A stretch of 64,000 nucleotides of DNA from Eubacteriales bacterium (GCA_030526005.1 JAUNDP010000002.1:62001-126000); one strand, 5' to 3'; numbered from the stretch's first letter, positions 1-9,075 are shown. A program made the numbers and translations. Notes: generated by a model from the letters alone, not told the origin.

Positions 1-290
1 CCCGGAGCCATACTGTCCTGGAAGGAAATACCAAACTGTGCTTTTCCGGAAGCGACCAAAGTGTCGGCGCCGTCTTCCGGCGGCTGTACAATCTCCACTT
101 CCAATCCCTGATCTTCAAAAAATCCCTGGCTCTGCGCCACATAAAGACCGGTATGGTTTGTATTCGGTGTCCAGTCAAGGACAAATGTAATTTTTTCTTT
201 TTCTTCCTCAGCCAGAACACAGACTGGACTCATCATAGAAAGGCTCATCACTGCAGCAAGTCCTGCTGCTACTATTTTTTTATTATTCAT
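1..290 (-). CDS. thiY: Thiamine/pyrimidine-precursor ABC transporter substrate-binding protein (N-terminal part)
   Basis: The ATG at 290 opens a reading frame that runs off the left edge, so only about 96 residues are visible. A Lys-rich start, a hydrophobic stretch and an Ala-Glu junction form a signal peptide of about 28 residues. The mature part begins with [19 protein letters not shown], the hallmark of the NMT1/THI5-like ThiY family that binds formyl-aminopyrimidine or related thiamine precursors outside the membrane. It overlaps the permease gene by 8 bases and lies in a TPP-riboswitch operon, which agrees with thiamine uptake or salvage. The exact ligand is not decided by the visible part. 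The ATPase gene is expected beyond the window edge. Confidence 0.85.
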   Translation of the reverse strand, partial: MNNKKIVAAGLAAVMSLSMMSPVCVLAEEEKEKITFVLDWTPNTNHTGLYVAQSQGFFEDQGLEVEIVQPPEDGADTLVASGKAQFGISFQDSMAP

Positions 291-1053
291 GTTTTTTATT
301 CTCCCACGGCATACATTTTATCTGTAAAAAATCTACCAGCTTCATCAAAAGCAAGCTGATAAACGAAATCAAAAAAATAACTGCAAACATTTTATCAAAG
401 GCAAACGCCTGCTTTACTCTTGTCATATAGACGCCAAGCCCTGCAAATCCGCCCAGCCACTCGGAAATCACCGCACCAACCACCGAGTACGCTGCGGAAA
501 TGCGCAGACTTGCAAAAAATTGACTCATGGCGCCCGGAAGCTTAATATAACGGAAAATCTGAAATTTTCCTGCTCCCATAGCACGCAAAAGATTGATCGC
601 ATCCTTATCAGCGGAGCGAAACCCATTCAAAAGTCCTACTGTAATCGGAAAAAAAGTAACAATCACAATGAGAATCACTTTCGGCATCATCTCATATCCG
701 AACCACAATACAAGAAGAGGCGCAATGGCTACTGTAGGAATGGTCTGTGTAAGTACTACAATAGGATAAAAAGCTTTATACAAAAATTCAAATCGATCCA
801 TGAGCACTGCCATCAAAAAACCAAATGTAATTCCGCAGCCCAGCCCCAGAAATGCCTCTGCCAAAGTCACGCCCAAATGCTGCATTAAAAGCGGAAACTC
901 CTTGATAAATGCCTGCACCACACGGACAGGCGACGGCAGCATATAAGACGGCACGATCCCAAGTGTGGAACAGATCTGCCATAATGCCAGCAAAACCGCA
1001 ATGGCGATAAAGGTACTAATCCTGGAGGTGATGTTTTGTAACTTTCCTTTCAA
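283..1053 (-). CDS. thiX: ABC transporter permease, thiamine precursor type
   Basis: 256-residue integral membrane permease of the BPD/SsuC-TauC type. Several hydrophobic helices are visible, and the cytoplasmic EAA-like loop reads about [20 protein letters not shown], which docks on the ATPase. The start is TTG at 1053: an AAGGAGAGG ribosome site lies 9 bases upstream and no ATG fits better. The gene overlaps the end of the upstream thiamine-binding gene by 38 bases and the start of the substrate-binding gene by 8 bases, so translation is probably coupled. The TPP riboswitch and the neighbouring ThiY-like protein point to a ThiXYZ-type importer for thiamine or its pyrimidine moiety. Confidence 0.85.
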   Translation of the reverse strand: MKGKLQNITSRISTFIAIAVLLALWQICSTLGIVPSYMLPSPVRVVQAFIKEFPLLMQHLGVTLAEAFLGLGCGITFGFLMAVLMDRFEFLYKAFYPIVVLTQTIPTVAIAPLLVLWFGYEMMPKVILIVIVTFFPITVGLLNGFRSADKDAINLLRAMGAGKFQIFRYIKLPGAMSQFFASLRISAAYSVVGAVISEWLGGFAGLGVYMTRVKQAFAFDKMFAVIFLISFISLLLMKLVDFLQIKCMPWENKKHE

Positions 1054-1318
1054 TGGTAAGAACCTCTCCTTCCGGCTTATAGGTAACTTTGATATAGGCA
1101 GCTACCGACGGAGCGCCTGCGCGAATTGCAATATGCTGACATTCTTTTACAATGTCCATCAATTCATCATAATCTCCCTCTATCGCAGTCTCAAAAGGGC
1201 CTACATAGCAGTTTAATCCCGTACTTTTAATGTAGGCGATCACCTCGTCTACCACACGGATCAGTTCTTCATCATCTTTTGCTTCAGGCAATACCTGAAT
1301 CGCTACACTTGCATTCAT
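1016..1318 (-). CDS. MTH1187/YkoF-type thiamine-binding protein
   Basis: 100-residue cytosolic protein beginning MNASVAIQVLPEAKDDEELI, with a ferredoxin-like alpha/beta pattern as in the MTH1187 (DUF77) family, whose members bind thiamine or related pyrimidines. The frame is open upstream to 1402, but the ATG at 1318 has an AAGGAAGGAAT ribosome site and is the family's usual start. The longer version would run back toward the riboswitch terminator. It is the first gene after the TPP riboswitch and overlaps the permease. It probably senses or buffers the imported vitamin precursor; an enzymatic role is not evident. Confidence 0.8.
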   Translation of the reverse strand: MNASVAIQVLPEAKDDEELIRVVDEVIAYIKSTGLNCYVGPFETAIEGDYDELMDIVKECQHIAIRAGAPSVAAYIKVTYKPEGEVLTIERKVTKHHLQD

Positions 1319-1423
1319 TGTTCTATTCCTTCCTTTCTTTCCATCACATAAAGATGGAACAATAAGATCCTGTGTCCATTCACGGATGACACAGCAGATC
1401 AATGCTGAAAAAGCATCTGTAAA

Positions 1424-1460
1424 AATAAAAAAAACTCCTGTAAAAAAACTTACAGGAGCA
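1424..1460 (-). terminator. Riboswitch expression-platform terminator
   Basis: Reading the minus strand, CTCCTGTAAG and its complement CTTACAGGAG (loop of Ts) form a hairpin followed by a run of Ts. It lies between the TPP aptamer and the first thiamine gene, as expected for transcriptional attenuation when TPP is bound. Confidence 0.8.
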
Positions 1461-1487
1461 GCTCTTCGACAAATAGCCGATGCCTTA

Positions 1488-1579
1488 TATACTTCCTACG
1501 CTGGCATTACCCAGTTCAGGTTAAAGGGTTAGATACGAATCTGGTATCAGTCTCAGCCTGTGTTCACAAGCACCCCTGT
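1488..1579 (-). promoter_or_regulatory. TPP riboswitch (THI element)
   Basis: The minus strand reads GGGGTGC, then GCTGAGA, then an ACCC-like segment, then GAACTGGGTAATGCCAGCG and TAGGAAG. These are the conserved TPP aptamer blocks in the right order and spacing. A hairpin plus T-run follows before the thiamine-binding protein gene, so high TPP should stop transcription of this uptake operon. Confidence 0.95.
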
Positions 1580-1596
1580 TTTGTTTTTCTAAAATT

Positions 1597-1624
1597 ATTC
1601 TAGCATGTTATTTTTGAAAGTCAA
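1597..1624 (-). promoter_or_regulatory. Promoter of the thiamine uptake operon
   Basis: On the minus strand TTGACT (1619-1624) and TAGAAT (1597-1602) are 16 bases apart, and the TPP aptamer starts about 18 bases downstream. This is a sigma-A-like promoter. Confidence 0.75.
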
Positions 1625-1769
1625 GCAAAACTTCTTTTGAAATCCATGTCCAGGGCATCCAGACGAAAAAATTTTGTTTCTGTCATTCTTAAAACTGCTG
1701 CCATCTTTTTTTACGCTTCAAAATTTTACCACTTTGACGCATTGTTTTTAAAAAGCTTTCACAAATTCA

Positions 1770-1798
1770 TTGAAATTTCATCGTATTTATAGTACAAT
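1770..1798 (+). promoter_or_regulatory. Promoter of the dehydrogenase / malic enzyme operon
   Basis: TTGAAA (1770-1775) and TACAAT (1793-1798) with a 17-base spacer, about 125 bases before the start codon. It is a good sigma-A-like match and leaves a long 5' leader. Confidence 0.75.
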
Positions 1799-1838
1799 AG
1801 CCATGCGTATATTTATATTTTATTTCATAAATAAAACT

Positions 1839-1887
1839 CTTTCGTTGTGGTAGCAAGAACGGCGCACCGTTCTATCTATAAACGAAG
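1839..1887 (+). other. Hairpin in the 5' leader of the dehydrogenase gene
   Basis: AGAACGG (1856-1862) and CCGTTCT (1867-1873) form a perfect 7-bp stem with a CGCA loop. An outer pair TTCGTT (1841-1846) and AACGAA (1881-1886) extends the structure. There is no T-run, so it is not a terminator; an RNA-stability or binding element is possible. Confidence 0.4.
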
Positions 1888-1922
1888 TATCAAACAAAAG
1901 CATACAGAAATGAGGTAAAAAC

Positions 1923-2870
1923 ATGAGCCAGACTCACAAAGACAAAATCGTAGTAATTGGAGCCGGAAATGTAGGAGAAGCCATTGCTTACACACTGATG
2001 GTCCGTGTACAGGCAAACGATATCGTACTTATTGATGTAAATGAAGACAGAGCAAAGGGAGCTTCCCTCGATATCGGTCAGGGAACCAGCTTTTTCAAAC
2101 AGGTATGGGTCAGACAGGGTGGTTATGAAGAATGTGCTGACGCACAGCTGATCATCATCACTGCCGGTGTAGCAAGAAAACCGGGACAGACACGTCTTGA
2201 CCTTGCAAAAATCAATGTCGGCATCGTGAAAAGCATCACAGAAAATATCATGAAATATGCAGAAGATCCGTTGATTCTCGTTGTCTCCAACCCTGCTGAC
2301 ATTATGACAGCTGCAGTTGTGGAGGCTTCCGGTCTGCCAAGACACAGAGTAATCGGAAGCGGTACTTCTCTTGATACTGCACGTCTTCGCTATTTCCTGA
2401 GCAAAAAACTGCAGGTAAATATTGAAGATGTCAACGCTTATGTACTTGGTGAACACGGCGACAGTCAGGTTCCGATCTTTAGTTCCGCAAATGTAGGCGG
2501 ATTCCCGCTCGATGAATACGCACATCAGATCGGTGTTGAACTGGACAAAGAAGAACTGACCAGAAAAACAATCCAGGGCGGCGCAGATATTATTCGTATG
2601 AAAGGCGCTACTTTCTATGGTATCGCCATGGCAGTATCAAATATTGTTGAGACAATCATGAGGGATGATGATGCGATTCTTCCGGTCGCTCATGTCCTGG
2701 GCGAATGTTTCGGGGATTGGGCAGGCGTTCCGATTTCTCTTCCTTGCCGTATCGGCTGGAAAGGAATCATGCAGACACTGCGTATCCCAATGAATGACGC
2801 TGAAAAAGAAGCAATGGATGCTTCTGTTCAGATATTAAAAGATTTCTTAGCACAGGTAAGAGAATCATAA
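1923..2870 (+). CDS. LDH/MDH-family NAD-dependent 2-hydroxyacid dehydrogenase (probably malate-type by active-site residue)
   Basis: 315-residue cytosolic NAD enzyme. It has the Rossmann loop GAGNVG (13-18), catalytic pair D151 (LDTARLR) and H178 (GEHGDS), and substrate Arg 91 and Arg 154. Overall it resembles clostridial proteins called L-lactate dehydrogenase. However, the specificity loop reads VARKPGQTR, with Arg 85 where true lactate dehydrogenases carry Gln (Q102 in the Bacillus numbering). Arg at this site is the classical malate determinant. The next gene, 25 bases downstream, is a malic enzyme, which also supports malate/oxaloacetate as substrate. GAGGT lies 7 bases before the ATG. 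Automatic naming as lactate dehydrogenase could be wrong. Confidence 0.85.
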   Translation: MSQTHKDKIVVIGAGNVGEAIAYTLMVRVQANDIVLIDVNEDRAKGASLDIGQGTSFFKQVWVRQGGYEECADAQLIIITAGVARKPGQTRLDLAKINVGIVKSITENIMKYAEDPLILVVSNPADIMTAAVVEASGLPRHRVIGSGTSLDTARLRYFLSKKLQVNIEDVNAYVLGEHGDSQVPIFSSANVGGFPLDEYAHQIGVELDKEELTRKTIQGGADIIRMKGATFYGIAMAVSNIVETIMRDDDAILPVAHVLGECFGDWAGVPISLPCRIGWKGIMQTLRIPMNDAEKEAMDASVQILKDFLAQVRES

Positions 2871-2895
2871 TTATCAATCACAGGAGGAAAATACA

Positions 2896-4068
2896 ATGGA
2901 CAAAAAAGAATTTGCTTTACAGCAGCATGAGAAATGGGGCGGAAAACTGGAAATTGTCAGCCGCGCTGAACTGGAAACTCCAGAAGATCTGGCAGTTGCT
3001 TACACACCAGGAGTTGCAGAACCATGCTTAAAGATTGCTGAGGATGTGGATCTCTCCTATAAATATACACGCCGTGGAAATATGGTTGCTGTTGTCACAG
3101 ATGGTACAGCTGTTCTTGGTCTGGGCGATATCGGACCGGAAGCTGGTATGCCTGTTATGGAAGGTAAATGCGTTCTGTTCAAACAGTTCGGTGATGTAGA
3201 CGCCTTCCCTCTGTGCGTGCGCACAAAAGATGTAGATGAAATCGTAAACACAGTTGCTCTTCTTGCCGGAAGCTTCGGCGGTGTAAACTTAGAAGATATT
3301 TCCGCTCCAAGATGTTTTGAAATCGAGCGTAAATTAAAAGAACGCTGCGATATCCCGATCTTCCATGACGATCAGCACGGAACAGCAGTCGTTACTGCTG
3401 CCGCTTTAATCAACGCATTAAAACTGACAGGAAGAAACATTTCTGATGTAAAAGTTGTCACATCCGGAGCAGGCGCTGCTGGTATCGCAATTATCAAACT
3501 TCTCGTAAGCCTTGGATTAAAAGAAGTGATCATGTGCGACAGAACAGGTGCGATCTATGAAGGACGCGAAGGCTTAAATGCTGAAAAACAGGAAATGGCT
3601 AAGATCTCCAACTTACAGAAGAGAAAAGGAACACTGGCTGAAATGCTCGTAGGCGCTGATGTATTTATCGGTGTTTCCGCTCCTGGAACAGTTACGGAAG
3701 AAATGGTTAAGACTATGGCTCCAAATCCAATTCTCTTCCCAATGGCAAATCCAGTTCCTGAAATCATGCCTGACCTTGCAAAGAAAGCCGGAGCAGCTGT
3801 TATCGGAACAGGAAGAAGCGATTTCCCGAACCAGATCAACAACGTACTTGCTTTCCCTGGTATCTTCCGCGGTGCGCTTGATGTTCGTGCAAAAGATATC
3901 AATGACGAGATGAAAGTTGCTGCTGCTTACGCAATCGCAAACTTAATCGATGAGAAAGATCTGACACCGGATTATATTATTCCAAACCCATTTGACAAAC
4001 GTGTCAAAGATGCAGTATCCTCTGCTGTTGCAGAAGCTGCAAGAAAAACTGGCGTTGCAAGAATCTAA
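2896..4068 (+). CDS. NAD(P)-dependent malic enzyme
   Basis: 390-residue malic enzyme of the short bacterial type, converting malate to pyruvate and CO2. Visible family motifs are AYTPGVAEPC with the catalytic Tyr, the Lys-containing VMEGKCVLFKQFGDVDAFP stretch, the metal site FHDDQHGTA, and the Rossmann loop SGAGAAG. The C-terminus keeps MANPVPEI and the NQINNVLAFPGIFRG motif. Length is normal for the family. It is cotranscribed with the upstream dehydrogenase (25-base gap, AGGAGG site) and ends in a strong terminator. Together the pair could interconvert oxaloacetate, malate and pyruvate during fermentation. Confidence 0.92.
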   Translation: MDKKEFALQQHEKWGGKLEIVSRAELETPEDLAVAYTPGVAEPCLKIAEDVDLSYKYTRRGNMVAVVTDGTAVLGLGDIGPEAGMPVMEGKCVLFKQFGDVDAFPLCVRTKDVDEIVNTVALLAGSFGGVNLEDISAPRCFEIERKLKERCDIPIFHDDQHGTAVVTAAALINALKLTGRNISDVKVVTSGAGAAGIAIIKLLVSLGLKEVIMCDRTGAIYEGREGLNAEKQEMAKISNLQKRKGTLAEMLVGADVFIGVSAPGTVTEEMVKTMAPNPILFPMANPVPEIMPDLAKKAGAAVIGTGRSDFPNQINNVLAFPGIFRGALDVRAKDINDEMKVAAAYAIANLIDEKDLTPDYIIPNPFDKRVKDAVSSAVAEAARKTGVARI

Positions 4069-4085
4069 TCCTTTTTGTAATATCC

Positions 4086-4138
4086 AAAAGGAGGCTCCCG
4101 CAAAGCAATATCGCTTTGCGGGAGCCTCTTTCTATACT
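4086..4138. terminator. Bidirectional rho-independent terminator
   Basis: A perfect 16-bp stem (4091-4106 with 4113-4128, arms GAGGCTCCCGCAAAGC) is flanked by an A-run before and T-rich sequence after. It ends the plus-strand malic enzyme gene and, read backwards, serves the converging YitT gene. Confidence 0.9.
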
Positions 4139-5026
4139 TTATTCCATTATTTGTCTCTGCTTTTTGTCCGGATTTTTTTCAAGATATTTTCGTTCCATCG
4201 TAAATCCTCTGCCCTTCACTTCATTGATCTGGGCAACGCTGAAAAATGCTCCGGGGTCTGTTTTCTTGATAATTTCGCTTACCTCATGAAGTCTCCTTCC
4301 TGCAATCACACACAGAATTGCCTGCTGATCCTTCTTTTCATATCCGGTCTGAATATACATCATCGTAGCGCCCACATCTGCCTGATCGAGCAATTCTTTT
4401 CGGATTTCGCTGTACTTCTCTGAGATAATGATCAGCTGCAGTTTCTTTTCTCCCATAAGCAAAACATAGTTTAAGACAAAAGAATAAATCAGAACCATCA
4501 AGATTCCATACAAAATCTGCTCCTGATCGGAGAATAATGCCTGCAGCAACAAGATAATAAAGTCGCCGACATACAGGGAAAATGCCACAGGAATGCCAAA
4601 TTTTTTATTTAAAATCAGAGGCGGAATATCCATTCCTCCCGTTGATGCGCCTTGGCGAATCACAATTCCAATCGCCAGCCCCATTAAAATACCTGCATAG
4701 ATTGCTGAGAGCAGCCGATCCTGCGTCATTGTCTGCAGCGCCGGTATGTTCGTCAGAATGGACAAAAACATTGGGAATGTAGCTGTACTTACGATCACAG
4801 TCAGTGCAAATTTCTTTCCCATCACTGCTGCTCCCATCAAGAATAATACTACATCTAAAATCCAGACAGCGACGTTTAAGTCCATGTCAAAATAGTGGCG
4901 CAGAACAATGCTGATTCCCGTCACACCGCCTGTAATCAGCCCCTGAGGCAGGACAAATGCTGCAATTCCAAAGGCAAGTATAAAATTTCCGATTAAGATC
5001 CCAAATATCTTTTTTGCTGTTTTCAT
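4139..5026 (-). CDS. YitT family membrane protein (DUF161-DUF2179)
   Basis: 295-residue protein. Five or six hydrophobic helices fill roughly residues 1-170, with the family pattern FVLPQGLITGGVTGISI and RQGASTGGMDI. A soluble C-terminal DUF2179-like domain follows (TGYEKKDQQAILCVIAGRRL) and ends with a basic tail. The family is widespread in Firmicutes, and its substrate is not established. It is a single gene between a convergent terminator and its own likely promoter, and GGAGG precedes the ATG. I infer a small-molecule transporter or sensor, not more. Confidence 0.85.
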   Translation of the reverse strand: MKTAKKIFGILIGNFILAFGIAAFVLPQGLITGGVTGISIVLRHYFDMDLNVAVWILDVVLFLMGAAVMGKKFALTVIVSTATFPMFLSILTNIPALQTMTQDRLLSAIYAGILMGLAIGIVIRQGASTGGMDIPPLILNKKFGIPVAFSLYVGDFIILLLQALFSDQEQILYGILMVLIYSFVLNYVLLMGEKKLQLIIISEKYSEIRKELLDQADVGATMMYIQTGYEKKDQQAILCVIAGRRLHEVSEIIKKTDPGAFFSVAQINEVKGRGFTMERKYLEKNPDKKQRQIME

Positions 5027-5085
5027 TTTCTCCTCCGAAATTTATCCCTTTTTAATTTGTCTTTCAAATAGAAATCACCTGATTC

Positions 5086-5114
5086 ATTATAATCATTTCC
5101 ACTCAAAAAGCAAA
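5086..5114 (-). promoter_or_regulatory. Likely promoter of the YitT gene
   Basis: Minus strand TATAAT (5086-5091) with a weak TTTGCT (5109-5114) 17 bases upstream. The rest of the 5027-5229 gap shows no gene and no clear terminator for the Hsp70 operon. Confidence 0.5.
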
Positions 5115-5229
5115 CGGGTACACTGCCGTGTTTTCGCATTACTGCAATAAACTGCGGCGTATCCCCGTTCTCTCTCTTTTATTCGATTCAGGTGCAAACC
5201 CCTTTTGCCTCAGCTATGGATCCTATCCA

Positions 5230-7857
5230 TTATTCGCAATATCGTTTTACCAGCTCTTCTTCCTCATCCAAAAGAGGAATATCATCGAGCAGGTTCTGGA
5301 ATGTACAGTAAAAGCTGTCTTTCTGCCGTCCTTTGTAATAATGGTCAATGGATGTGCGCACTAACTTCATCAGTTTTTTATTGCTCAAAAGAGCATGGTT
5401 TACCTCGGAACCGCAAAGCTGTGCTTCCAGCATCAGATAATACTCTGCATGGGCACATTCATCGCTCATAATATATTCTGCCGTTGACTTGACGAGGTCT
5501 TTCAGCATCTGCTGGTGTGTCTTTTCCGTTCCAATTCCAAATCGTTTAATCAGAGCCTGGACGGAACGAGGCGAAAGTTCCGTAATTTTTCGGTCTTTTA
5601 TGAACTCCAGCGTTTTTTGATCCGATTCTTCCCAGAGCAGTGCATTTTCATACACCGCATATCGGATTGCATCCGGCACCATATGGCGTTCCAGATACGT
5701 TTTATAATCTTCTATAAAATCTCCTCCAAGAGCCGCCACAAGATCAATCGCTTTTCTCAGCACATAGATCGTCTGAGGGACAAAACGCGCCTGTTCCTGA
5801 AAATGCCGGACACTGATCCGTTTCATCTTTCTTTTTTGTTCCTCATTCCAGCCGTAACACAATTTTGAAGCAATCTCATATAGATATCCGAGCAAAATAT
5901 CACTCTGATAGCAGGTATCCGCCATCTCCACAATCGGCTCAAAGAAATCCTCCGGATTCTGAGCTTTTCCAATCTCAGCAATGCGTTCATTGATCTTTTG
6001 ATTGATTTCGTCTTTCTTTTTCATCGTCTTGTTTCGTTCCATCAATACCTTGATATCATTCAGTTCACTCTTTGCGTTCAAAATAAGACTCTCATTGGAA
6101 TAGATCCGGCTTTTTACCTTTTCTTCGCTGACTCCCTTTGATGTATTGGTATCAATCTCAATCACTGCTCTTTCTCTTGGCCGATCGGTGATCCAGGCCT
6201 CCATCGTCATCATTCTCATACTGTCGATCATAATTCTGAGGCTGATCGGCGTCCCTGCCGGATATATTTTCTTAAATTTAATCAATCGCCGCGCAATTCT
6301 TCTGTTTGGAAGGTCTTTTGTCATTCCTCTTCCAAGGAAAATATCAAGCGCTAATGTATCACTGTCTTTTCCCATCTGATATTTTCCGCTGATCTCATCA
6401 GAAATATAAGGCAGATTTGTCCCCGCCTCGATTAATTTGCTGACATATTGATTTCGTATTCCCAGGTTTACACGGTCATTCATAATCGTTCCTGTATGGA
6501 AGATCGTCTTTTCAATCTCCTCCTTCGTTTCCTCAAAGACATTTTTACTTTTTTGAATATTATATTTATGAAGACAATAATGATAATATACCGCTCCCCT
6601 GGCAACTGCCAGATCCGGATCGCTTGTCGTAAGAGCGCGAAAACCAAAAAATTGTTCTATCCTCTTTTTGACAGGATATAATTTTGTCATTCCTCCATTT
6701 AAAATTACGGTATCAATTTTACAATCCTCTCCTGCCTTTGAAAGCACATCCAAAATCGGATAAATAATATTATTCATATCCTTTTCTGTCATAGAATCAA
6801 TTCTCTTTGCATCCTCGATCGTATACATTGTTCCAAGCATAGGCGCTATAATTTCTTCCAGCTCTTTCTTTGTAAATTCGTCCGCATAAGAATAAGAATC
6901 ATATAAATTGATCTCCATCACTTCTTCATAGTAATCGTCTTTCAGTTCTGATCCCATCTCCTGAGATCTCTCATAGTCATTTGACATATCCATCTTCAAA
7001 TGTTCCGCAAGAGGTCTCAGTTTGCACATCACTTCTTCTTTTCTCTTGATATTGATCGTAATCATATTCTGTTCCTGAAAGCGCTTCATCATTTCGTTCG
7101 CGATCAGTTCATCAAAATCGTCGCCGCCAATCTGCGTATATCGTGAGATTGCAATATCTTTGATATTCAAAATGCCACTGTCTGAATATCCGACTCGATG
7201 GATGGTGACATCGAGCGTTCCGCCTCCCAGATCAAATACTAAGATATTTTTGGGCTCTGACAGATCAATCACAGAAGACGGAATCTCTCCGCTCTCCTGC
7301 ATCTGCAAAAAATCATAAATGACTGCTTTTGGTTCATACAGTAAGATATCATGTTGATTGTCAATATCAATCCCCGCATACTTTGCTGCGTCCAGAGTTG
7401 CCTGACACTGGTCAGAGTCAAAGGATGCCGGTACTGTGATAATCACATCCCTGATCTCATCCTGAAACAATCTGCTTTTCGCAGAACGAATCATATGCTT
7501 TAAAATCTGTGCAGATACGGCTGCCGGTGTCTGATCCTCAATTTCCTCCGCCAGATTTACCCCCTCATTCTGCCCCATCAGAGATTTCACTGATTTGCTC
7601 ACATATCCGCTCTTTATCCCATAGCGGCTTTTTGCATAATCGCCAACTTCAGGAACCATCTTTCCTTCGTTATCTTTATAATAAAAGACAACGGAAGGAA
7701 TCAGTTTTCCTCTGGAGCGGCTTCCGTTTTCATTCTTTCTGTCAATATCCACAACGATTGGCTTTAAAACGCCTGTATTTGTGATATTTCCATAGGCCAT
7801 GACAGAATTGGTCGTCCCCAGATCAATCCCGTAGAAATAATTTTTTGTATTTTCCAT
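5230..7857 (-). CDS. Non-canonical Hsp70-family chaperone with long C-terminal extension
   Basis: 875-residue cytosolic protein. The N-terminal actin-like ATPase is intact: IDLGTTNS (11-18), EPKAV (175-179), VFDLGGGTLDVTI (207-219), IGGDDFDE (243-250), ILNGGMTKLYP (385-395) and SDPDLAVARGA (412-422). An acidic insert lies at about 290-330. After residue 430 a degenerate beta-rich substrate domain is followed by about 270 residues of charged helix (600-875) not seen in DnaK. There is no Gly-rich or EEVD-like tail. The gene starts 15 bases after a protein ending in a GrpE-like domain, in an operon with a metallo-beta-lactamase. It is therefore unlikely to be the housekeeping DnaK and is more likely a dedicated chaperone or switch. 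The client is unknown. Confidence 0.88.
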   Translation of the reverse strand: MENTKNYFYGIDLGTTNSVMAYGNITNTGVLKPIVVDIDRKNENGSRSRGKLIPSVVFYYKDNEGKMVPEVGDYAKSRYGIKSGYVSKSVKSLMGQNEGVNLAEEIEDQTPAAVSAQILKHMIRSAKSRLFQDEIRDVIITVPASFDSDQCQATLDAAKYAGIDIDNQHDILLYEPKAVIYDFLQMQESGEIPSSVIDLSEPKNILVFDLGGGTLDVTIHRVGYSDSGILNIKDIAISRYTQIGGDDFDELIANEMMKRFQEQNMITINIKRKEEVMCKLRPLAEHLKMDMSNDYERSQEMGSELKDDYYEEVMEINLYDSYSYADEFTKKELEEIIAPMLGTMYTIEDAKRIDSMTEKDMNNIIYPILDVLSKAGEDCKIDTVILNGGMTKLYPVKKRIEQFFGFRALTTSDPDLAVARGAVYYHYCLHKYNIQKSKNVFEETKEEIEKTIFHTGTIMNDRVNLGIRNQYVSKLIEAGTNLPYISDEISGKYQMGKDSDTLALDIFLGRGMTKDLPNRRIARRLIKFKKIYPAGTPISLRIMIDSMRMMTMEAWITDRPRERAVIEIDTNTSKGVSEEKVKSRIYSNESLILNAKSELNDIKVLMERNKTMKKKDEINQKINERIAEIGKAQNPEDFFEPIVEMADTCYQSDILLGYLYEIASKLCYGWNEEQKRKMKRISVRHFQEQARFVPQTIYVLRKAIDLVAALGGDFIEDYKTYLERHMVPDAIRYAVYENALLWEESDQKTLEFIKDRKITELSPRSVQALIKRFGIGTEKTHQQMLKDLVKSTAEYIMSDECAHAEYYLMLEAQLCGSEVNHALLSNKKLMKLVRTSIDHYYKGRQKDSFYCTFQNLLDDIPLLDEEEELVKRYCE

Positions 7858-7872
7858 TGTACCATCTCCTGT

Positions 7873-8994
7873 CTATTCTTCTGCAACCTCCTGAACGGTA
7901 GGTGTTGAAATGATGATCTCTCCATACTTCCATCCAGGTGTTGAAACCCTTAATTTCTTGATCTCTCCATCCCTCTCATACGGTGCACCCACATAGTTCA
8001 GCAGAGAAATCTCCTCATAGGAAGCTTCAAATTCTCTGCCTACTTCCTCAATCGGCTCAATCCCGGAATCTTTTACAAAACGGATCAGCTGTTTAAAAAT
8101 GATGGTAAGCGACATCAGCTGCGGCGGCATCTTCACGCCAATTTTTCTGGCGTTGGCAAGATTCTGTTCCACCACCAGAAGGCTGTCTAAAATACTGCCA
8201 TACATCGGTGAGTTCAATTTTCCAAAAAAGTCTGAGATGGCTGTCTTTTTCGCCTCCTCTGCCGACTCCTCCACCGATTCTGTCAGCTCGTCGAACATCG
8301 CCTGTACCATCTCAAGAGAATTTCGATAGTTTTCATTCAAAAAGCGCAGTTTTGCCAGCTCATCATTTCCTGCCATCTCATAGCTGCTCTGCGTTGAAGC
8401 AAGCACAGCCTCTGTCTTTTGCAGCACGTCCCGCGTTGACTTTTTCTCCTCTTTTACTCCAAGTTTTCTGTTGATCTCCTTTTTCAGCTGCCGGATTACA
8501 CGCTCGCAATAGCGCTCTCCATAGCACTGTCCGATCTGAATATAGTCCTGGTTGCGCAGGTCTTCATCCATCCAGATTAAATATACAAGCAGATATTTCG
8601 CTTTAAAATACATCTTTCCCCTTGCGTTGTCACGCTCTGTCATATCGGACGCAAAGTCTGCGAATGCTTCTGCATCTTTTTTGCTTCCATCCAATGCTTT
8701 CTTCAGATGATTGGCAGCCTCTTCAATCTGTGTGCAGATGTAGCATCGTTTTCCAGGATCGTCCAGATTTACAGAACGCAGGCATCGAACCAGCATTTCA
8801 TATGAGATATGAAACTTTTCATGTTCCAGCATCTCCAGCATTTCTCTTGGATGGCTTTTTGGATAGCGCAGAGCGGCAAGAACCGCCAGCCATTCTTCGT
8901 TTGTCCTTCCGACTGTACTGTTTTTATAACTTTCATATTCTGCTGTCTTGATCTCGGACTGCATAATCTGTTGATAAATGGTAAAATATTTCAT
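7873..8994 (-). CDS. Protein with novel N-terminal domain, coiled coil and GrpE-like C-terminal domain
   Basis: 373 residues from the ATG at 8994. This start has GAGAGGAAG just upstream; an in-frame ATG at 9015 lacks such a site. Residues 1-175 are helical and not recognised by me, with a Cys-containing stretch CYICTQIEEAANHL. Residues 180-260 are charged and likely coiled coil. Residues 296-367 read like GrpE: a helix KQLIRFVKDSGIEPIEEVG, then the beta-wing with VSTPGWKYGEIIISTPTV (compare the PGYKLGDRVLRPA ending of GrpE). I infer a nucleotide-exchange factor dedicated to the Hsp70 encoded 15 bases downstream. The N-terminal domain may carry the specificity. Confidence 0.75.
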   Translation of the reverse strand: MKYFTIYQQIMQSEIKTAEYESYKNSTVGRTNEEWLAVLAALRYPKSHPREMLEMLEHEKFHISYEMLVRCLRSVNLDDPGKRCYICTQIEEAANHLKKALDGSKKDAEAFADFASDMTERDNARGKMYFKAKYLLVYLIWMDEDLRNQDYIQIGQCYGERYCERVIRQLKKEINRKLGVKEEKKSTRDVLQKTEAVLASTQSSYEMAGNDELAKLRFLNENYRNSLEMVQAMFDELTESVEESAEEAKKTAISDFFGKLNSPMYGSILDSLLVVEQNLANARKIGVKMPPQLMSLTIIFKQLIRFVKDSGIEPIEEVGREFEASYEEISLLNYVGAPYERDGEIKKLRVSTPGWKYGEIIISTPTVQEVAEE

Positions 8995-9075
8995 GACTTC
9001 CTCTCTTTCTTTCATAAAACACCGTACTCTGTCTTTTTTTCAATTCTTTTTTGTTTCCGATTTTTCCAGACTTTT

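Noticed and set aside
1923..2525. 211-codon open frame on the minus strand opposite the dehydrogenase gene
   Set aside because: It is antisense to a well-conserved enzyme gene, has no ribosome site and shows no recognisable domain.
5230..7857. Hsp70 as the housekeeping DnaK
   Set aside because: It is too long, lacks the usual C-terminal lid and tail, has no hrcA or dnaJ neighbour and no CIRCE element. A dedicated role fits better.
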